Assembly: GCA_947447815.1 (NCBI GenBank)
Contig: CANFLJ010000122.1
Location: 1 to 6,222, forward strand
Direction of reading: 5' to 3'
Source: Chitinophagaceae bacterium
GTDB taxonomy: Bacteria; Bacteroidota; Bacteroidia; Chitinophagales; Chitinophagaceae
DNA: 6,222 nt
Of this stretch, positions 5,647-6,222 are shown piece after piece. Under the pieces are notes generated by a model. The model ran no database searches. It worked only from the letters and a program-made list of their open reading frames with translations, and was not told the DNA's origin. Each line of letters begins with the position of its first letter. Position 1 is the first letter of the stretch. A program made the translations under genes and the position numbers.

Positions 5647-6222
5647 ATGATTCCTGTTTTATTGATATTGTTTCCTTTAGTATGCGGACTATTATCGTTC
5701 TTTATAAAAGACGAAAAGACTGCTAAAATATGGGCGTCCTTTTCTTCTTTAGCAACGGTTGTGGTGGCATTAATTGCCGCTTTCAGCCCAGCAGATTTAT
5801 CTTTCGATGCTGCCTGGCTTCCTACCTTAGGCAGCCGCTTAAGCCTTGGTATGGATGGTATGTCTAAAATGCTTACCCTGCTTACTGCTATCTCTTTCCC
5901 ATTGGTGTTCTTCTCTACGTATAAGAATAGTTATACCAACAGTAATTCTTTCTACGGACTTCTGCTATTAACGCAGGCTGGTCTGATGGGGGTATTCCTT
6001 TCTACCGATGCTTTATTGTTCTACTTCTTCTGGGAGCTGGCATTAATTCCGGTGTACTTCTTATGTTCTATCTGGGGTGGCGAAAAAAGAATCGCTGTTA
6101 CCTTCAAGTTCTTCATTTATACATTCATTGGTTCATTAATGATGCTTGCAGGTATTATCTATTTATTTACCCAGACGCCCGATGCAAGCTTTGCATTAAA
6201 GTCTTTCTACAACCTGCATTTA
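5647..6222 (+). CDS. nuoM: NADH-quinone oxidoreductase subunit M, N-terminal 192 residues (cut by window edge)
   Basis: Second antiporter-like proton-pumping membrane subunit (ND4 family), placed between NuoL and NuoN in the complex. An ATG at 5647 opens a frame with no stop up to the last base, giving exactly 192 codons. The translation starts MIPVLLILFPLVCGLLSFFI, a typical first helix. It reaches the family signature FFWELALIPVYFLCSIWGG (127-145), in which Glu130 matches the essential Glu144 of E. coli NuoM, followed by KRIAVTFKFFIYTFIGSLMM (147-166). The conserved pump lysines lie beyond the edge and cannot be checked. The gene is incomplete because of the window, not broken. Order and 24-base spacing after nuoL support the subunit assignment over another ND4/ND5 relative. 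Confidence 0.96.
   Translation, partial: MIPVLLILFPLVCGLLSFFIKDEKTAKIWASFSSLATVVVALIAAFSPADLSFDAAWLPTLGSRLSLGMDGMSKMLTLLTAISFPLVFFSTYKNSYTNSNSFYGLLLLTQAGLMGVFLSTDALLFYFFWELALIPVYFLCSIWGGEKRIAVTFKFFIYTFIGSLMMLAGIIYLFTQTPDASFALKSFYNLHL

Overview
This window is one stretch of a respiratory complex I (NADH:quinone oxidoreductase, nuo) operon. All genes lie on the + strand in the classical order nuoG-nuoH-nuoI-nuoJ-nuoK-nuoL-nuoM. The first 20-odd bases are the tail of an upstream gene, expected from gene order to be nuoF. nuoM is cut off by the right edge. No RNA gene, mobile element, CRISPR array or unrelated gene was found, and no stretch over 62 bases lacks a gene.

The organism is most likely a member of the Bacteroidota, plausibly near the Chitinophagaceae; the phylum is fairly confident, the family is only an impression. 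The reasons are a short NuoG without the molybdopterin-oxidoreductase-like domain, moderately AT-rich DNA, gene starts preceded by A/T-rich leaders instead of Shine-Dalgarno sequences, a perfect Bacteroidota-type -7 promoter motif (TAnnTTTG) between nuoH and nuoI, and an AATTATT/AATTATC-type intergenic repeat between nuoJ and nuoK.

Layout: 25-1128 nuoG (iron-sulfur electron wire of the peripheral arm); 1144-2190 nuoH (membrane subunit forming the quinone chamber); 2253-2783 nuoI (two 4Fe-4S clusters passing electrons toward the terminal cluster); 2789-3292 nuoJ and 3337-3672 nuoK (small membrane subunits that carry the polar axis); 3712-5622 nuoL (distal antiporter-like proton pump with lateral helix); 5647 to the edge nuoM (second antiporter-like pump, first 192 residues). 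Gaps are 5 to 62 bases, consistent with one transcript.

Electrons from NADH (through NuoE/F, outside the window) would run through the NuoG and NuoI clusters to quinone at the NuoH/NuoB/NuoD junction, probably menaquinone in this phylum. The resulting conformational and electrostatic change would drive proton pumping in NuoH/J/K/L/M.

I see no new system here. The points worth a second look are the shortened NuoG with its rearranged C-terminal cysteine set and unexplained tail, the longer NuoK loop, and the two intergenic elements.
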